DNA of 64,000 nt from Siphonodentalium dalli (GCA_032622095.1 CP136069.1:12565950-12629949), one strand, 5' to 3'; shown: positions 1 to 11,967, numbered from the stretch's first letter. Numbers and translations are program-made. The notes: generated by a model not told the origin, from the letters alone.

Positions 1-521
1 CTCAACACATTATGAATTAATTTGAGCGATGGATTAGTGCACCTTTTCGGTACGCGGGATTCAGGGTATTTTGAAGCCGTATACGCGGGATTCATACTCC
101 CGAATTAACTGGCATTCGGGTTCAAGCAAAACATCTTGGACGCAGGTTTTGATGGCGCAAAATAATATTTTGTGCTAATTATCTGTATGAATGAGTGGGT
201 AGAATAGCTTCTTGGGCATATTCGACCACAAATACTCTACTCCAATATCATGGATCATAATGTGTCTATGTAACTTCTGTTTGTATCTGTCTGATATTAA
301 AACAGTCAATTTGTATGTCATTTATCGCATATTATTTCTTAACATGTATTCAGGATTCACCCAACCCCCCCCCCCCGCCAAATTAACTGGTATTCAGGAT
401 TCACCCCCCAAACTTAACTGGTATTCAGGATTCAGGGGGAGGGGTGATACCCTCTTGTATGCTCTATGAAATGTGCAAACAATATGGTAATTATGATGAA
501 AATTTCATTACCATTACCACC
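1..521. other. Gene-free flank with short degenerate repeats
   Basis: No coding region can be supported. The stretch holds several copies of a short unit resembling 'ggtattcaggattcaccc' (around 60-120 and 345-440), separated by variable text, and a C12 run at 365-376. The small open frames here are not conserved-looking and overlap these repeats. Confidence 0.5.
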
Positions 522-534
522 GGGGGGGGGGGGG

Positions 535-2055
535 ACTGCGACGTGAGGATCGGTGGCATTCCGATAAAGAGACGGTGGAATTCCGATAAAGAGACTGTGG
601 AAATCCGATAAACGAGACGGTTCGCTATCGGCGACAAACGAGATTTTCTTCGTGTTTGGGCATTCAAATGGAATTGCCGTGACAAATCAGGTTTCATATC
701 ATCATATCGTTATTTAAGTTACTAATATCCATCAAAATCTAGACGCTACAGTGACTAAAACCAATAGAATAGCCATTTAAAAGTCACGCGACGGTTCGTT
801 TTCCGATAAAAGACACGCGACGGTTCGTTTTTATCGGAAAACGAACCGTCGCGTGACTTTTAAATGGCGATTCTATTGGTTTAACTCACTGTAGCGTCTA
901 GTCCAAGTCTTCTTGTACTAAAACCAGCTAAGATATTGGGATGGCGATGCTGGCGTTTAGTCCAAGACCGCCCTATATGCTCGCTTATGACACGGCTTAA
1001 GCGTTAGTGACCCGCTCAAATAAAACCACAATTATATGAAATAAAATATCACAATTGCGACAATAAACGGATATTTTCCGCAGAAGACATGCTATTTTAT
1101 CTGAAACCCACATCAGTTGTGAATTTAAAACGGTAATTTAATGCGAAAAGAGACATTTACCTCAATGTTTACAATTTTTTTTAAGTATGCGAACTCAGTT
1201 GACCTTGCGAACTGCGTTCGGCATTTTCCGGTGAAAATATTCCGTAGATTTTCAATCAACCACGCACGATGAATTCTCCATTGTAATCGTAATTATACGT
1301 GACAATAAATAAATAAATACATAGATTAAATACATATTGAAGATATAAATGTAATACATTAAATAAATTACGGGAATTATAACCATCTCACACTAGTCAC
1401 AGTTTAAAACAGTGTAAACACAATGACCATTAGAATATCATGGGGGCCGCCATTTTGTTTGTATCGAAATTCGCCTCGGCCAAAACAAACACCGGACAAT
1501 GCCGAAGTTCTTCGGAACCTGAGTTCGGCTTTCAGTTAAGTAAACAAACAGAAAAAAACAACGATGTTTATGGCAATCAACCGGAATATTCTATGTGTAA
1601 TTTAACATTAAAGTTAGATTATTATACACCATTGTGACCATAAGATGTAAGCCTTTCCGATGTATATAGCATCATGTATTGATTTGCGAGGTAAATCGAG
1701 TAAAATACACCACAGATTCCCGCCACAGATCGTGGGCGTAAGTCGTGTGGTAGGATTGGTATGCAAGCGGGCTTGGACTAAACGCCAGCATCGCCATCCC
1801 AATATCTTAGCTGGTTTTAGTACAAGAAGACTTGGACTATGTAGCGTCTAGATTTTGATGGATATTAGTAACTAAGATAACTATATGATGATATGAAACC
1901 TGATTTGTCACGGCAATTCCATTTGAATGCCCAAACACGAAGAAAATCTCGTTTGTCGCCGAAAGCGAACCGTCTCGTTTATCGGATTTCCACCGTCTCT
2001 TTATCGGAATTCCACCGTCTCTTTATCGGAATGCCACCGATCCTCAAGTCGCAGT
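535..2055. mobile_element. Foldback transposon with ~285-bp inverted arms
   Basis: The right arm (1771-2055) is the reverse complement of the left arm (535-966) once a 163-bp palindrome inside the left arm is removed. The outer ends read actgcgac on each side. Each arm contains short repeats of the form 'ttatcggaattccaccgtctc', so the arms themselves have an internal repeat structure, typical of foldback elements. The interior (967-1770) shows no convincing gene; a 65-aa frame at 1440-1637 has no recognisable family. A matching peptide is encoded in both arms in opposite directions, which is a by-product of the inverted repeat. I could not fix a target duplication because the left end abuts a G13 run. 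Confidence 0.8.
739..901. mobile_element. 163-bp palindromic MITE nested in foldback arm
   Basis: The sequence from ctagacgctacagtga (739) to tcactgtagcgtctag (901) is one near-perfect palindrome centred near 820. It is absent from the opposite arm of the surrounding foldback element, so it inserted after that element formed. It repeats the phrase 'cgcgacggttcgtttt' near its centre. Confidence 0.8.
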
Positions 2056-2134
2056 TCTCCCCACGTGATTACCATGTTGTTCATATAGAGCATGCAAGTG
2101 TATTTTGCACTAAACCATGGCTCAAATTCATTAA

Positions 2135-3114
2135 TCCTTTACCCATCAGAAGGGCCCTGTGCCAATGCATTCTCTTATATATGCGAGTCGACCATAGGTC
2201 GCCTCGAATATATAAGAGAATGCATTGGCTTAAAGGGGTACTGTACGCCATTTTCATTAAATTTCCGGTGACAACAACGATCTAATATATATAATATATA
2301 GAAACATAAGTAATTTGAGTCGAAGATGTATTCTGTAAACGCTCAGGTTAATAGGCTATCTTAAAATTTAATAATTTAAAAGTTAATAATTTGATATAAA
2401 TTGAATTTATGACTGGAGCCATAAAATGGCGTCAATTAAATTACGAATTTGCGTAATCAAATAAAGTAAATGAGGGATACTGGCTTGTTAAGCCGATCGC
2501 ACACACGATCGCTTAAAATATTATGATGATACGGGGAGAACACCCAAGCCACTCACTGACTCGCGACGATACAATAACTTAAATGATTATATGGGACTAG
2601 TATGCCTATAATATAACTTTTATTTGATTCATTTGGTTGAAAACTGTACAAAAATTACTCGACAACGACAATTTGTATTTTTGCATTCCGGTAAATTTGT
2701 CATCCGTAACACTACTTCGTACTCAACAGACTTTCAAATAATGAAAAAAGTGTTACCTTATTCTCAGACTCGGAGACTATAGAAACCAACAACAACATTT
2801 GGCGTACAGTACCCCTTTAACACATTAAAAATTATAAAATTGTTAAAGAATGTAAGAAAAAATGGTAAAAAGTGTTAAAAAAAGATTTTTTTTTAGGCCA
2901 ATGCATTCTCTTATATATGCGAGGCGACCTATGGTCGACTCGCATATATAAGAGAATGCATTGGCACAGGGCATAACTGTAACTATCACAATGTGGCCAA
3001 GGAGCCGGTTCCAATGATATCCATATTTGTATGGTTCTATTGAGACAGACCGAAGATATTTTAGGCTGTTGAAGCTTTATTTGGCCGGTTTTGACCGTTT
3101 TGTTGGGTAAAGGG
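2135..3114 (+). mobile_element. Family A two-hairpin MITE, TTAA-flanked, interrupted
   Basis: TTAA at 2131-2134 and 3115-3118 flanks termini of the form CCCTTTACCCA(A)CA. Inside are two copies of a ~68-bp near-perfect palindrome beginning ccaatgcattctcttatata, one near 2161-2228 and one near 2898-2966, joined by an AT-rich linker. The right part includes the family-typical 'caaggagccggttccaatg' segment. A 583-bp element (2234-2816) sits in the linker at TTAA. Without it the copy is about 393 bp. TTAA duplication and short inverted ends are hallmarks of piggyBac-type movement; the element encodes nothing and must be moved in trans (inference). Confidence 0.85.
2234..2816. mobile_element. Family E 583-bp TTAA element nested in family A
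   Basis: Terminal inverted repeats AGGGGTACTGTACGCCA at both ends are bordered by TTAA (2230-2233 and 2817-2820). Other family A copies read straight through this point (ggcTTAAcacatt), giving an empty-site comparison. No ORF of note is inside. A lone related end (gtacagtaccccttta) lies at about 3177-3192. Confidence 0.85.
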
Positions 3115-3118
3115 TTAA

Positions 3119-4318
3119 TTTGTTGCATATATTCTGTTGAGTAGAAAAGGAGATGGTCCCATAAATGGTCGGATTTAGTGTACAGTACCCCTTTACAAAA
3201 ATATTCCAGATGCGTCTACTATTTTATTCATGTTATTTACATGGGCTAGCCCTCTTCGTTTATCTGGATTCCATCAGGCACTGCACCTCCAAGTGAACAT
3301 TTATTCCAACATGTAAGTTCGTGAAACCTCTCTCTTCTTTGCTGCTGTGTCTGACTTATAATAGGTTGTTAGACGAGGACCACTCACTTCAACCAAACCA
3401 GCTTAGCTCTGTTCCGTTCGGGTCGATAAACATTGGAAAATAGCTCTAATTTTGAGTGTCGATTGCATGTTGTAACAATTATGCTAAATCTGGGGCCCTC
3501 TGAACTCGTCTTTTCAAACTTAAAATCCATATAATTAGTGTACGACGAAGAGCCACGCTACCCGACCAATTAAGTTTGTCAACGCGCCGAACCGCGCGCA
3601 ATTAGCAAAGTCGTCCTGATAAGCATTACCTTCGTTTGTGAGATACCTGAGTTAAATATCTTAAATATCTTGCAGTCTTTGATGTTATCGGGGTACATGG
3701 CTAATCATATAGCGATAATAGGTCAACACGCTTAACAAAGCGAGGTAATAAATTCATTTTTGGGGTCGTTCTTTTAATATATGTGTGCCGTCTTCGAGTG
3801 GAAGTATATTATTATTGTGGGCGGGGTGTAGAAAAAATACACACGTGAGTCAACAATGACATGGGTGGAAGTACACGATAACCACCTTGAACTCAACTAA
3901 ACCAGATCAGATTACTAGATATGAGACGAATAAATTAAACGCTTGTAATCTTAATTTGACATCCGTTTATACGATATTCCCAGCAAAACAACAAATCTTA
4001 AAATAACACAAACATATAATTAAATATGGTGAAAAAAATTGAGCATTTAGTATATCCTGAAATAGTGCACCTTAATTTATAGACATAATTCACCCCAATG
4101 AGAATCAGGCAAAATTAGAGACATCCCCATGCATTATAAGACAACTGGTCCAAATTTGGTTCCATATATAGAGAACCTGCATGCCATGGTACCAAGATAT
4201 AGAACCCAGCAGTTGCGTTCCATGGTTGACTCTGTTCCAGGTCAGTGGAACCAAATCACGGAGGAACCAAAATCCAGATCTAACATTTCAGAACCTGTAA
4301 TCAGGAACTTTAAAGGTA
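3119..4318. other. Gene-free stretch
   Basis: No gene is supported. It contains a stray family E end at about 3177-3192. The 100-aa open frame at 4129-4431 runs into the hairpin at 4319 and is built from repeated 'ggaacc' phrases, so it is not called as coding. Confidence 0.4.
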
Positions 4319-4768
4319 CTCAATCCGATCAGACGCTCCTAAATTACTATTTATTTGGCTTCGGGGATAAAAAATATTTGATTCAAGTCGAGGAACCCAC
4401 CCATCAAAGCTCAAGAGTGATCAGATATTGATTTTTGAAGTTTGTTATTTCTCGAGATGTGTACTAATAATTGCCCCAGAATCACGTGGTCAAACGGACA
4501 AATTGCGGATGAAGATGGATAACTCTATAAAATCAAATGGTAATATTAACCACTTGATTTTAGAGTTCTCCATCTTCATCTGCAATTTTGACCGAGACTA
4601 TCCTTTTGACGGCGTGTTTCTGTGCCACAAACAATAGAAATAACAAACTTCAAATATCGAAATCTGATCACTCTGAGCGTCGATGGGTAGTTTCCTCGGA
4701 TCGAATCAAATATTGTTTACCCCCGAAGCTAAAGAAATAGTAATTTAGGAGCGTCTGATCGGATTGAG
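4319..4768. mobile_element. 450-bp hairpin (foldback) element
   Basis: The half starting ctcaatccgatcagacgctc (4319) pairs with the half ending gatcggattgag (4768). Pairing continues inward, ending with the pair aaattgcggatgaagatgga and its diverged complement around 4499-4590, leaving a short loop. It is a whole-length inverted repeat with no coding potential of its own. The two small ORFs that overlap it are shadows of the palindrome. Confidence 0.8.
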
Positions 4769-4829
4769 CACGTTTAAGTAACTGGTTCTTCATTGAACCT
4801 GCTCACTAAAATCCGTTGATTCCAAGCAC

Positions 4830-5130
4830 GATGGGAATCACGTGGTTTCGACTTGATGAGTATTTCGCATGGCCGAAGCGATCGCAAACGCGACCAGAAA
4901 TGGCGAAAATGGTAATATACTATATATAGGATATGATATATTACATAGTATTTTTGGCAGCTACGAGCATATGCTATGCTATTTTTCAAACAAGCTGATA
5001 CCTTATTTGGGCCCAAACGCACAGTTATAACAGTCAATATATTATGTTTTGTGTCAGTACCTTTCGCTCGCCTCGGCCATTTTGGATGCGTGGTATAATC
5101 ACTAACATCGAAACCACGTGATTTCCCATG
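4830..5130. repeat. ~300-bp unit bounded by inverted repeats
   Basis: The bounds gatgggaatcacgtggtttcga (first 20: atgggaatcacgtggtttcg) and its complement ending cccatg (5130) form imperfect inverted ends of about 22 bp. The interior has weak further pairing. It is probably a small MITE; no target duplication could be fixed. Confidence 0.5.
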
Positions 5131-5539
5131 TGTTTGTGGGAACACGACCTTGCTTTAAAATTCTAGTCTAAATACGCACGTGCGGATTGTCCCCCATTCC
5201 TATTACACTCTATCTATTATCACTGTCTTGAATTGTGGGTAATTCGATTTCTCTCGTCGCAAATAGGAGAAAAAGGTGTGTAACAATCTATTATATATTT
5301 TGGAACTTCTGTCTGTCTGCTTTTAATTGGCTAATGTACTTATTCCCAATGAGAAACGTTTGTTGCAAATAGTTTGAGGGAAAGCCACAAATGCACTGGA
5401 CTTTCAGCATAATACTAAAGTTCTGGTGTTGTCAATGATATAATTGCTCTATAAGCTCCTGCGTCACTGCGCGTGCCGGTAATAAACGTGTGTCTTGCTA
5501 AATCGTGAGAGCGAATTTAGAGGCTAATTGTGTTATAAA

Positions 5540-5582
5540 TATATATATATATCTGTCTGCCTGTCTGTCTGTCTGTATGTAT
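5540..5582. repeat. Microsatellite (TA)n then (CTGT)n
   Basis: A short run of TA dinucleotides passes directly into repeated ctgt/tgta tetranucleotides. Confidence 0.8.
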
Positions 5583-5599
5583 GTGTTATAGCCTCGAAA

Positions 5600-5880
5600 A
5601 CAGCTCGACCGACCCGACTCGAATTTTGTCTGTAGGCCTATTTTGATCCCGCGAACAATATGGGCGGGTCCAATTTCACGTGCGACATTAACCTTGCTCA
5701 TACATGCGTACGCTCATATAGGCATGTTTCTGGACCTCGACCGATCCGACTCAAATTTGGTATATAGGCCTACTTTGATCCCGGGAACAATATGGACGGG
5801 TCCAATTTCACATGCGACCGTGTCCTTGACTTGACCTTGACCTCGCTCATATACGCTCATATAGGCATGTTTCTGTACCG
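5600..5880 (+). repeat. Two diverged tandem copies of a ~133-bp unit
   Basis: The phrase ctcgaccgaYccgactcRaa recurs about 133 bp apart (near 5604 and 5737), as do 'tttgatcccgSgaacaatatg' and 'gctcatataggcatgtttctg'. The open frames here only follow the repeat. Confidence 0.7.
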
Positions 5881-5951
5881 ACGCTGTATATTCGACGATC
5901 ACAGGAAATCCCTAAATATAGACCGGACGAAGTCGGAGACATCAGCTACAG

Positions 5952-6129
5952 TAATGTCCAAAGTAATTGACCCCTTAACCACAGCAGAATTATGGGTAAT
6001 TTTTCAGGATTTAATTGGAAATATGGCGAGAGCTTTTCGATGAATGGCAACAAGCCACATTTCCGACTAAAGCCTGAAAAATTACCCCTAATTCTGCTGT
6101 GGTTAAGGGGTCAATTACTTTGGACATTA
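5952..6129. mobile_element. 178-bp hairpin MITE
   Basis: Ends taatgtccaaagtaattgac and its exact complement enclose an inverted repeat of about 48 bp per arm with a short unpaired centre. Both sides abut TA, compatible with a TA target duplication. The inner phrase aaagtaattgacc recurs at the ends of the hairpin at 28435-28763, suggesting a related family. Confidence 0.75.
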
Positions 6130-6339
6130 CGATAGTACGTTTATAAATATAATTGGACATTCTCTTCAGACATCAAAACGTTTTCGGGGTGGGGTTTTTC
6201 GGGGGGGTGGGGGTTTGCATTCGATGTAAATACGGAATATCGTCTAGAAACGCCAAAATATTTGATCAAAAATAATTTTAATTTCAGTAGAATCACATAA
6301 TTTTGTTTTTACCCGAGAACCAAATGAGGAATTAACACG

Positions 6340-7205
6340 AAGGAACTATTTGGTTCTATTTTATAGAGAACCAAACTCTGCTCAGATTGCATGGTTCAGC
6401 CCATATAGGCAGAGATTATAATAATTTTTAGTTCCATGTGGAAAGATATGGAACCCTTATTAGCTCAACTTTACTTTGTAAAGTTTGAGCTATTGCCATG
6501 GCTTGGTATCCACCGTGAGGGTGTGTGTGTGTGTGCGCGCGTGCGTGATTCGTCACCAATTTCCTTTAGCAGGGGCTACAGGTCGTACCTTTGGTCGGAT
6601 CATTATGAAATTTGTCATGGGCGTTGACATTTACGTGTAAATGGGAACGAGTCATTTTGGGGTCATTCGACAAAAAAACATGGCGGCCATCTTGGATTTC
6701 AGAATTCAATCCATTAGCACGGGCTAATCTGATCATCATGAAATTTGTCGTGGAAATTAATATTGACATGCAGATGGGAACGAGTAATATATGTTGGGGT
6801 CATTCAGCAAAATCAAACATGGCCGCCAGCAGCCATCTTGGATTTCAAAATTCAATCCATTAGCACGGGCTACAGGTCGTACTGTTTGTCTGATCGTCGT
6901 GAAATTTGTCATGAAAGTTAATATTGAGATGTAGATGGGAACGAGTTTTTTTGGGGTCATTCGGCCGACAAACATGGCCCCCAGCAGCCATCTTGGATTT
7001 TACTCTTTGCATGACTAAATCTTTTTGGCACAGGCTACAGGTCGCACCTTTGGTCGGATCATTATGAAATTTGTCATGGCTGTTGACATTGACCTAGAGA
7101 TGGGAACGAGTCATTTTGGGCTCATTCGGCCATAAAACATGGCCGCCAGCAACCATCTTGAATTTTAATCTTTGCATGACTAAATCCTTTGACACCCCAA
7201 CAGTC
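6340..7205 (+). repeat. ~190-bp satellite units with a palindromic cap
   Basis: At 6463-6500 the text 'tagctcaacttta...gtaaagtttgagcta' forms a small palindromic end. It is followed (6565-7205) by about 3.5 copies of a ~190-bp unit with recurring phrases 'ggctacaggtcgtacc', 'gaaatttgtcatg', 'gatgggaacgagt', and 'catggccgccagcagccat'. The same family occurs at 8095-8210, 15300-15350, 18410-18545, 26890-27430 and 57370-57945. Structure of caps plus internal tandem repeats is like the tandem-repeat-bearing MITE or non-autonomous Helitron families reported from bivalves (established for the clade; assignment here is inference). Confidence 0.7.
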
Positions 7206-7541
7206 CACTTCCCTCACCCAATCATCACCAAACTTCATATTAATCTTGATATTGATCTACTAGATGGAAGCTATCAAATGTTTTTGAATTTCATTAGAAA
7301 ACATAACCATCCCCAACATCTTGGATTTTACTTTATATATCTCTTCATGTTGATAATCTAGTATTACTTAGACCTTTCAACTTTCCGCATTCCTAATCTC
7401 TCCATTGACTGTAACACATTAAATTATTCCCTTTCCAAGTTGAGCTACAGTGTCATTGACACTTTCATATCAATTGGGTTCTCCGTTTATTTCGGTGTGC
7501 TCACTGAAAACCTTGTTGACTAAATTGTCTACTCAACCAAA

Positions 7542-7641
7542 CCTTGAAATAGTGTGTCTGTCATTTGCAGAATGAGGTCCCCAGAGGGTGAATTTAGTGA
7601 TGCTACCCCGCATAGCGACAGACACCCTATTTCAAGGCTTG
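7542..7641. mobile_element. Truncated family C hairpin
   Basis: The outer ends ccttgaaatagtgtgtctg and cctatttcaagg are complementary, and the left arm carries 'gcagaatgaggtccccag'. The matching right inner arm has been deleted. Complete copies are at 24300-24443 and 41725-41970. Confidence 0.75.
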
Positions 7642-7655
7642 TACTCAACACGTTG

Positions 7656-8966
7656 AGTGTTATTTGTTGAGAGTTTGTACTCGGCGGTTTAGTAACGAGT
7701 ATCAGTTAAGACAAATCAGGATATCTGTTTCACCTTCAGTCAACATGTTGATTAAAAGTTCCAGGAAAATGAATTCAATTTAAAACAGTGTGCATCTATA
7801 ACATTTCAACATTATATTGTGGATCATTAATTGAAATGGAAGGGGATAGCCGATCGGTATATGTCATAACTTTATAAGTCCCCCATTAAACAGGGGGGGG
7901 GGTCGGAAAAAAAATTCAGGCACGTATGGCATTTTTTCCCTTTCGATAATTTTTTGTACCCACCCACCCCCACCGCCAATTTTTTTTCCGTTTTCGGCAG
8001 TTTTTTCCGACCATTTTTTGACACCCACCCCCCCTTTTAACACTAAAACAGAGATTTGAGGGGGGAAATTCACTGTAAACAGCTGTATATGAATTTCTGT
8101 GCATACTATTTATCATGGATGTTAACATGGACATGTAAATAGGAATGAGTCATTTTGAGGTCATTCGGCCAAAAAAACATGGCTGCCAGCGGCCATCTTG
8201 GATTTCAAAATTTGCAACAAAATACAACACGATAACTGCCTGCAGTCAGTTTACAGTTAGAATTACATTATTTCTCTCATTCAAAGTGGTTTTGAAGCCC
8301 AACTCATTGCCAAAACACTAAAAAACAAGCAGGAAATTTGTTTTTTAGTTGCGGAAAAAATTGCTTGTTGGTGGCTTTGACCACCCACCCACCCCGGCAT
8401 ACGTGCCGGAAATTTCACCCCCCCCCCCCCTGCATTAAAGAGTAAATATTTTGAAGCCGAGGTTCTAATTTCATGAACACCACAAACAATCCACACACAA
8501 ATATTTATTAATATTTTCCAACAGACCATTATCGGATACTATCGATGACATTGGGTTATATAATATACATGTAGGTTTAGGAATAACTATTATAAAGTTC
8601 TACAAATGGCCATACATAAATTATAAGGTACTTTGTGTATTATGGTGCCCCCCACCCCCTGGCATCCAACATAAATTTAGTCATGACATCCGGAATACTC
8701 TATAACAGAGGGGTGGCATCCGGAGTACTATTTGCTATAGGAAATAATTATTTTAAATAAGATCACTTGAATCGATTTTTTTAATTATTTTATTGGATAT
8801 CTGCCCTTTTAATATATGATCCCATATGTATACACATACATAGGCCTACACGTAGGCCTACTTGTAATCTTTGACGGGGAATTTCATATATTAAACGTTT
8901 CCCGATATTTCCCGTTCTGATTCGGTCGCTGATTCTAGATATCATTCTGCTAACAAATATTCCTAA
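7656..8966. other. Gene-free stretch with G/C runs
   Basis: No gene is supported. It contains a G10 run near 7893, a C13 run at 8418-8430, several short proline-codon-like CCACCC tracts and one diverged satellite unit of the 6340 family (8095-8210). The small ORFs are made by these low-complexity tracts. Confidence 0.4.
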
Positions 8967-9371
8967 GGCCAAAATAATAATAAAAAAAAGACCTGTGTTT
9001 CTGGTGACCCACCCGCCCCTATTCCAGCGCCCCAACCGTTTTCATTTTATTGATTTTGCAAAATTAGTACGCATCCGATTTTATTTTCATTGTAAACTGA
9101 TTCATTTCCGAAAAAATGGACACATCGCGTGTACTGTTAAACCGGAAATTATACCGCACTTCAGTTAGGTCACAGCTGAATCAAATTAATTTATAGTATA
9201 TTACAAACAAGGAGAAGAAGTCAAGGAGGGGGGGTATTCATATTTATTTCTAGCAAAGTTGAAAATAAAATGAAAAAATAAAATAGAATGAAAAGCCACC
9301 CGTCCGCCCAGTGGTCCGCCCCTATTTTTTCTTGCATGTCACCAGAAACACAGGTATATATTTTTTTGGCC
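8967..9371. mobile_element. ~405-bp inverted-repeat MITE, TAA-flanked
   Basis: Termini begin ggccaaaa and share 'acctgtgtttctggtgac' in inverted orientation (near 8990 and 9335). Both ends are bordered by TAA. A 3-bp TWA duplication and GG-starting ends are typical of PIF/Harbinger elements; the assignment is inference from termini alone. Confidence 0.6.
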
Positions 9372-9485
9372 TAACCATACTCCTTTTTAAAGTAAAATCA
9401 ATCGGTTGTTGAGCGATTTCACTTTCAGTGTTGAGTAAAACTTTTACTGAAATCGTTGAGTATAAAATGTTCACTCAACACTTTA

Positions 9486-10808
9486 GTCAACGTTGCTTGG
9501 TGGTATATTTACACTACGGTTGAGTACCGTTGCTTGGTGGTATATTTACACTACGGTTGAGTAATGTTGCTTGGTGGTATACTTACACTACACTTTAGTC
9601 AACGTTGCTTGGTGGTATATTTACACTACGGTTGAGTAACGTTGCTTGGTGGTATATTTACACACTACGGTTGAGTAACGTTGATTGGTGGTATAGTTAC
9701 ACTACGGTTGAGTAACGTTGATTGGTGGTATAGTTACACTACGGTTCAGTAACGTTGCTTGGTGGTATCTTACACTACGGTTGAGTAACGTTGCTTGGTG
9801 GTATAGTTACACTACGGTTGAGTAACGTTGATTGGTGGTATAGTTACACTACGGTTGAGTAACGTTGATTGTTGGTATAGTTACACTACGGTTGAGTAAC
9901 GTTGATTGGTGGTATAGTTACACTACGGTTGAGTAACGTTGCTTGGTGGTATACTTACACTACGGTTGAGTAACGTTGCTTGGTGGTATACTTACACTAC
10001 GGTTGAGTAACGTTGCTTGGTGGTATAGTTACACTACGGTTGAGTAACGTTGCTTGGTGGTATAGTTACACTACGGTTGAGTAACGTTGATTGGTGGTAT
10101 AGTTACACTACGGTTGAGTAACGTTGCTTGGTGGTATAGTTACACTACGGTTGAGTACGTTGTTTGGTGGTATAGTTACACTACGGTTGAGTAACGTTGC
10201 TTGGTGGTATACTTACACTACGGTTGAGTAACGTTGATTGGTGGTATAGTTACACTACGGTTGAGTAACGTTGCTTGGTGGGATAGTTACACTACGGTTG
10301 AGTAACGTTGATTGGTGGGATACTTACACTACGGTTGAGTAACGTTGCTTGGTGGTATAGTTACACTACGGTTGAGTAACGTTGCTTGGTGGTATACTTA
10401 CACTACGGTTGAGTAACGTTGATTGGTGGTATAGTTACACTACGGTTGAGTAACGTTGCTTGGTGGGATACTTACACTACGGTTGAGTAACGTTGCTTGG
10501 TGGGATACTTACACTACGGTTCAGTAACGTTGATTGGTGGTATACTTACACTACGGTTGAGTAACGTTGATTGGTGGTATAGTTACACTACGGTTGAGTA
10601 ACGTTGATTGGTGGTATAGTTACACTACGGTTGAGTAACGTTGATTGGTGGTATAGTTACACTACGGTTGAGTAACGTTGATTGGTGGGATACTTACACT
10701 ACGGTTGAGTAACGTTGATTGGTGGTATAGTTACACTACGGTTGAGTAAAGTTGCTTGGTGGTATACTTACACTACGGTTGAGTAACGTTGCTTGGTGGT
10801 ATATTTAC
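9486..10808 (+). repeat. 37-bp minisatellite, about 36 copies
   Basis: The unit is gttgagtaacgttgcttggt followed by ggtatagttacactacg (37 bp). Copies differ at a few fixed sites: gcttgg or gattgg, tagtt, tactt or tattt, and ggtat or gggat. There are no unique spacers, so it is a true tandem array. A smaller remnant of the same unit lies at 11815-11909. The ORF that starts at 10752 reads into repeat units and is not a gene. Confidence 0.95.
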
Positions 10809-11814
10809 GTGCGCTCGCGCAACAGTATGGCGATCAGACAGATTCGTAGGTTGGTGTCACCCTACTCCGTTTCACTCAATGACGTCACCAAAAACGACGT
10901 AAAACCTCGTGGCGTTCTGACATTTTTACTGTGCCGCGTTTTTGCTATGTTTATTTTGTGTGTTGTTTTCGATTATTTGTTTGTCGCCGATATCGCCATT
11001 TGTCGGGATTCCCTGTTTCTATATTTAAAACTGGCATGCTCGTAGTGAGCCTCGATTTCGATTTTTTCTCCCAGGTCAAATTACGTCAGAGTTATGACAA
11101 AAATAGATCGACCTACATTTTCTCCACCAGAACTCTATATCAAAGAGTCTATATACTCCTTCGGGACCTACATAGACTCCTTCATTTGGTTATTTTTACT
11201 TATAATTGGGAAGTTTTATCATTTTTGGTTCTTGCGAAGACCTCTTTTTATCGTGCGGGAAAAGAGAGACATTCAAAACGCGATTTCGTAATTCGACGCA
11301 ATAGGCTGAATAGCCTAACCTTCAGCCGAGTTCCGGGTTCAAATACGACGAATGACGTAACACAAAACAAAACGCATTTGTTGACACAAACACCGTTTGA
11401 AGAGTTTATTATTACATAAAATGATCGTTATTGATTAATTATTGATTAATTATTGATATTTATTGTTGCATATTGGCTGCTATCAATATTTACACACAAA
11501 TGGTATTAATTATTTCTTATAATTGCTCCTTTGGTCAACTTTGACTATCGGAAAATGAAAATGAAAATATGCCGCTGAAAAAAATGTAATCGATATCAAA
11601 GTCTTATCCTTTCGGCAACATGGAATTGGTTTTAATTACTTAAATGATTAATATAGTAATTTGCCTTTTATCTGTGATGAAATGAGAAATGGTAATTGTC
11701 CTTTTTTGCTAACATTAAATTAAATTAAATAAATTAAGGAAAATACAGTGAAATTATATTTTAAATTATTGTTTATTACATTTTTGCGCACGTTGGCATC
11801 TCTCTGAGTGCATT
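10809..11814. other. 1-kb unique segment between minisatellite blocks
   Basis: This segment separates the main 37-bp array from its 2.5-copy remnant. Open frames of 162 and 97 aa (10931-11419; 10752-11045) overlap here, but neither shows a recognisable domain and the composition is not clearly coding. It may be an insertion into the array or the unique part of a larger repeat unit. Confidence 0.4.
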
Positions 11815-11909
11815 CTAGTTACACTACGGTTGAGTAACGTTGCTTGGTGGTATATTTACACTACGGTTGAGTAGCGTTGCTTGGTGGTATATTTACACTA
11901 CGGTTGAGT
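11815..11909 (+). repeat. Remnant block of the 37-bp minisatellite
   Basis: About 2.5 copies of the same unit (tggtggtatatttacactac) as the 9486-10808 array, same orientation. Confidence 0.9.
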
Positions 11910-11967
11910 GATTGTTGAGTAAATTCTTAGTTAGCGATAATTATTGCCATGCATATACCGCCTTTAA

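Noticed and set aside
3240-3320. Possible coding exon on either strand near a GTAAGT
   Set aside because: Short frames on both strands, no recognisable protein family and no partner exon; the donor-like site alone is insufficient.
9486-10808. Possible CRISPR array (regular 37-bp repeats)
   Set aside because: Units follow one another directly with no unique spacers, and the sequence is eukaryotic. It is a minisatellite.
10931-11419. 162-aa open frame as a gene
   Set aside because: No recognisable domain, no splice or promoter support, lies between two minisatellite blocks; an open frame this long is possible by chance.
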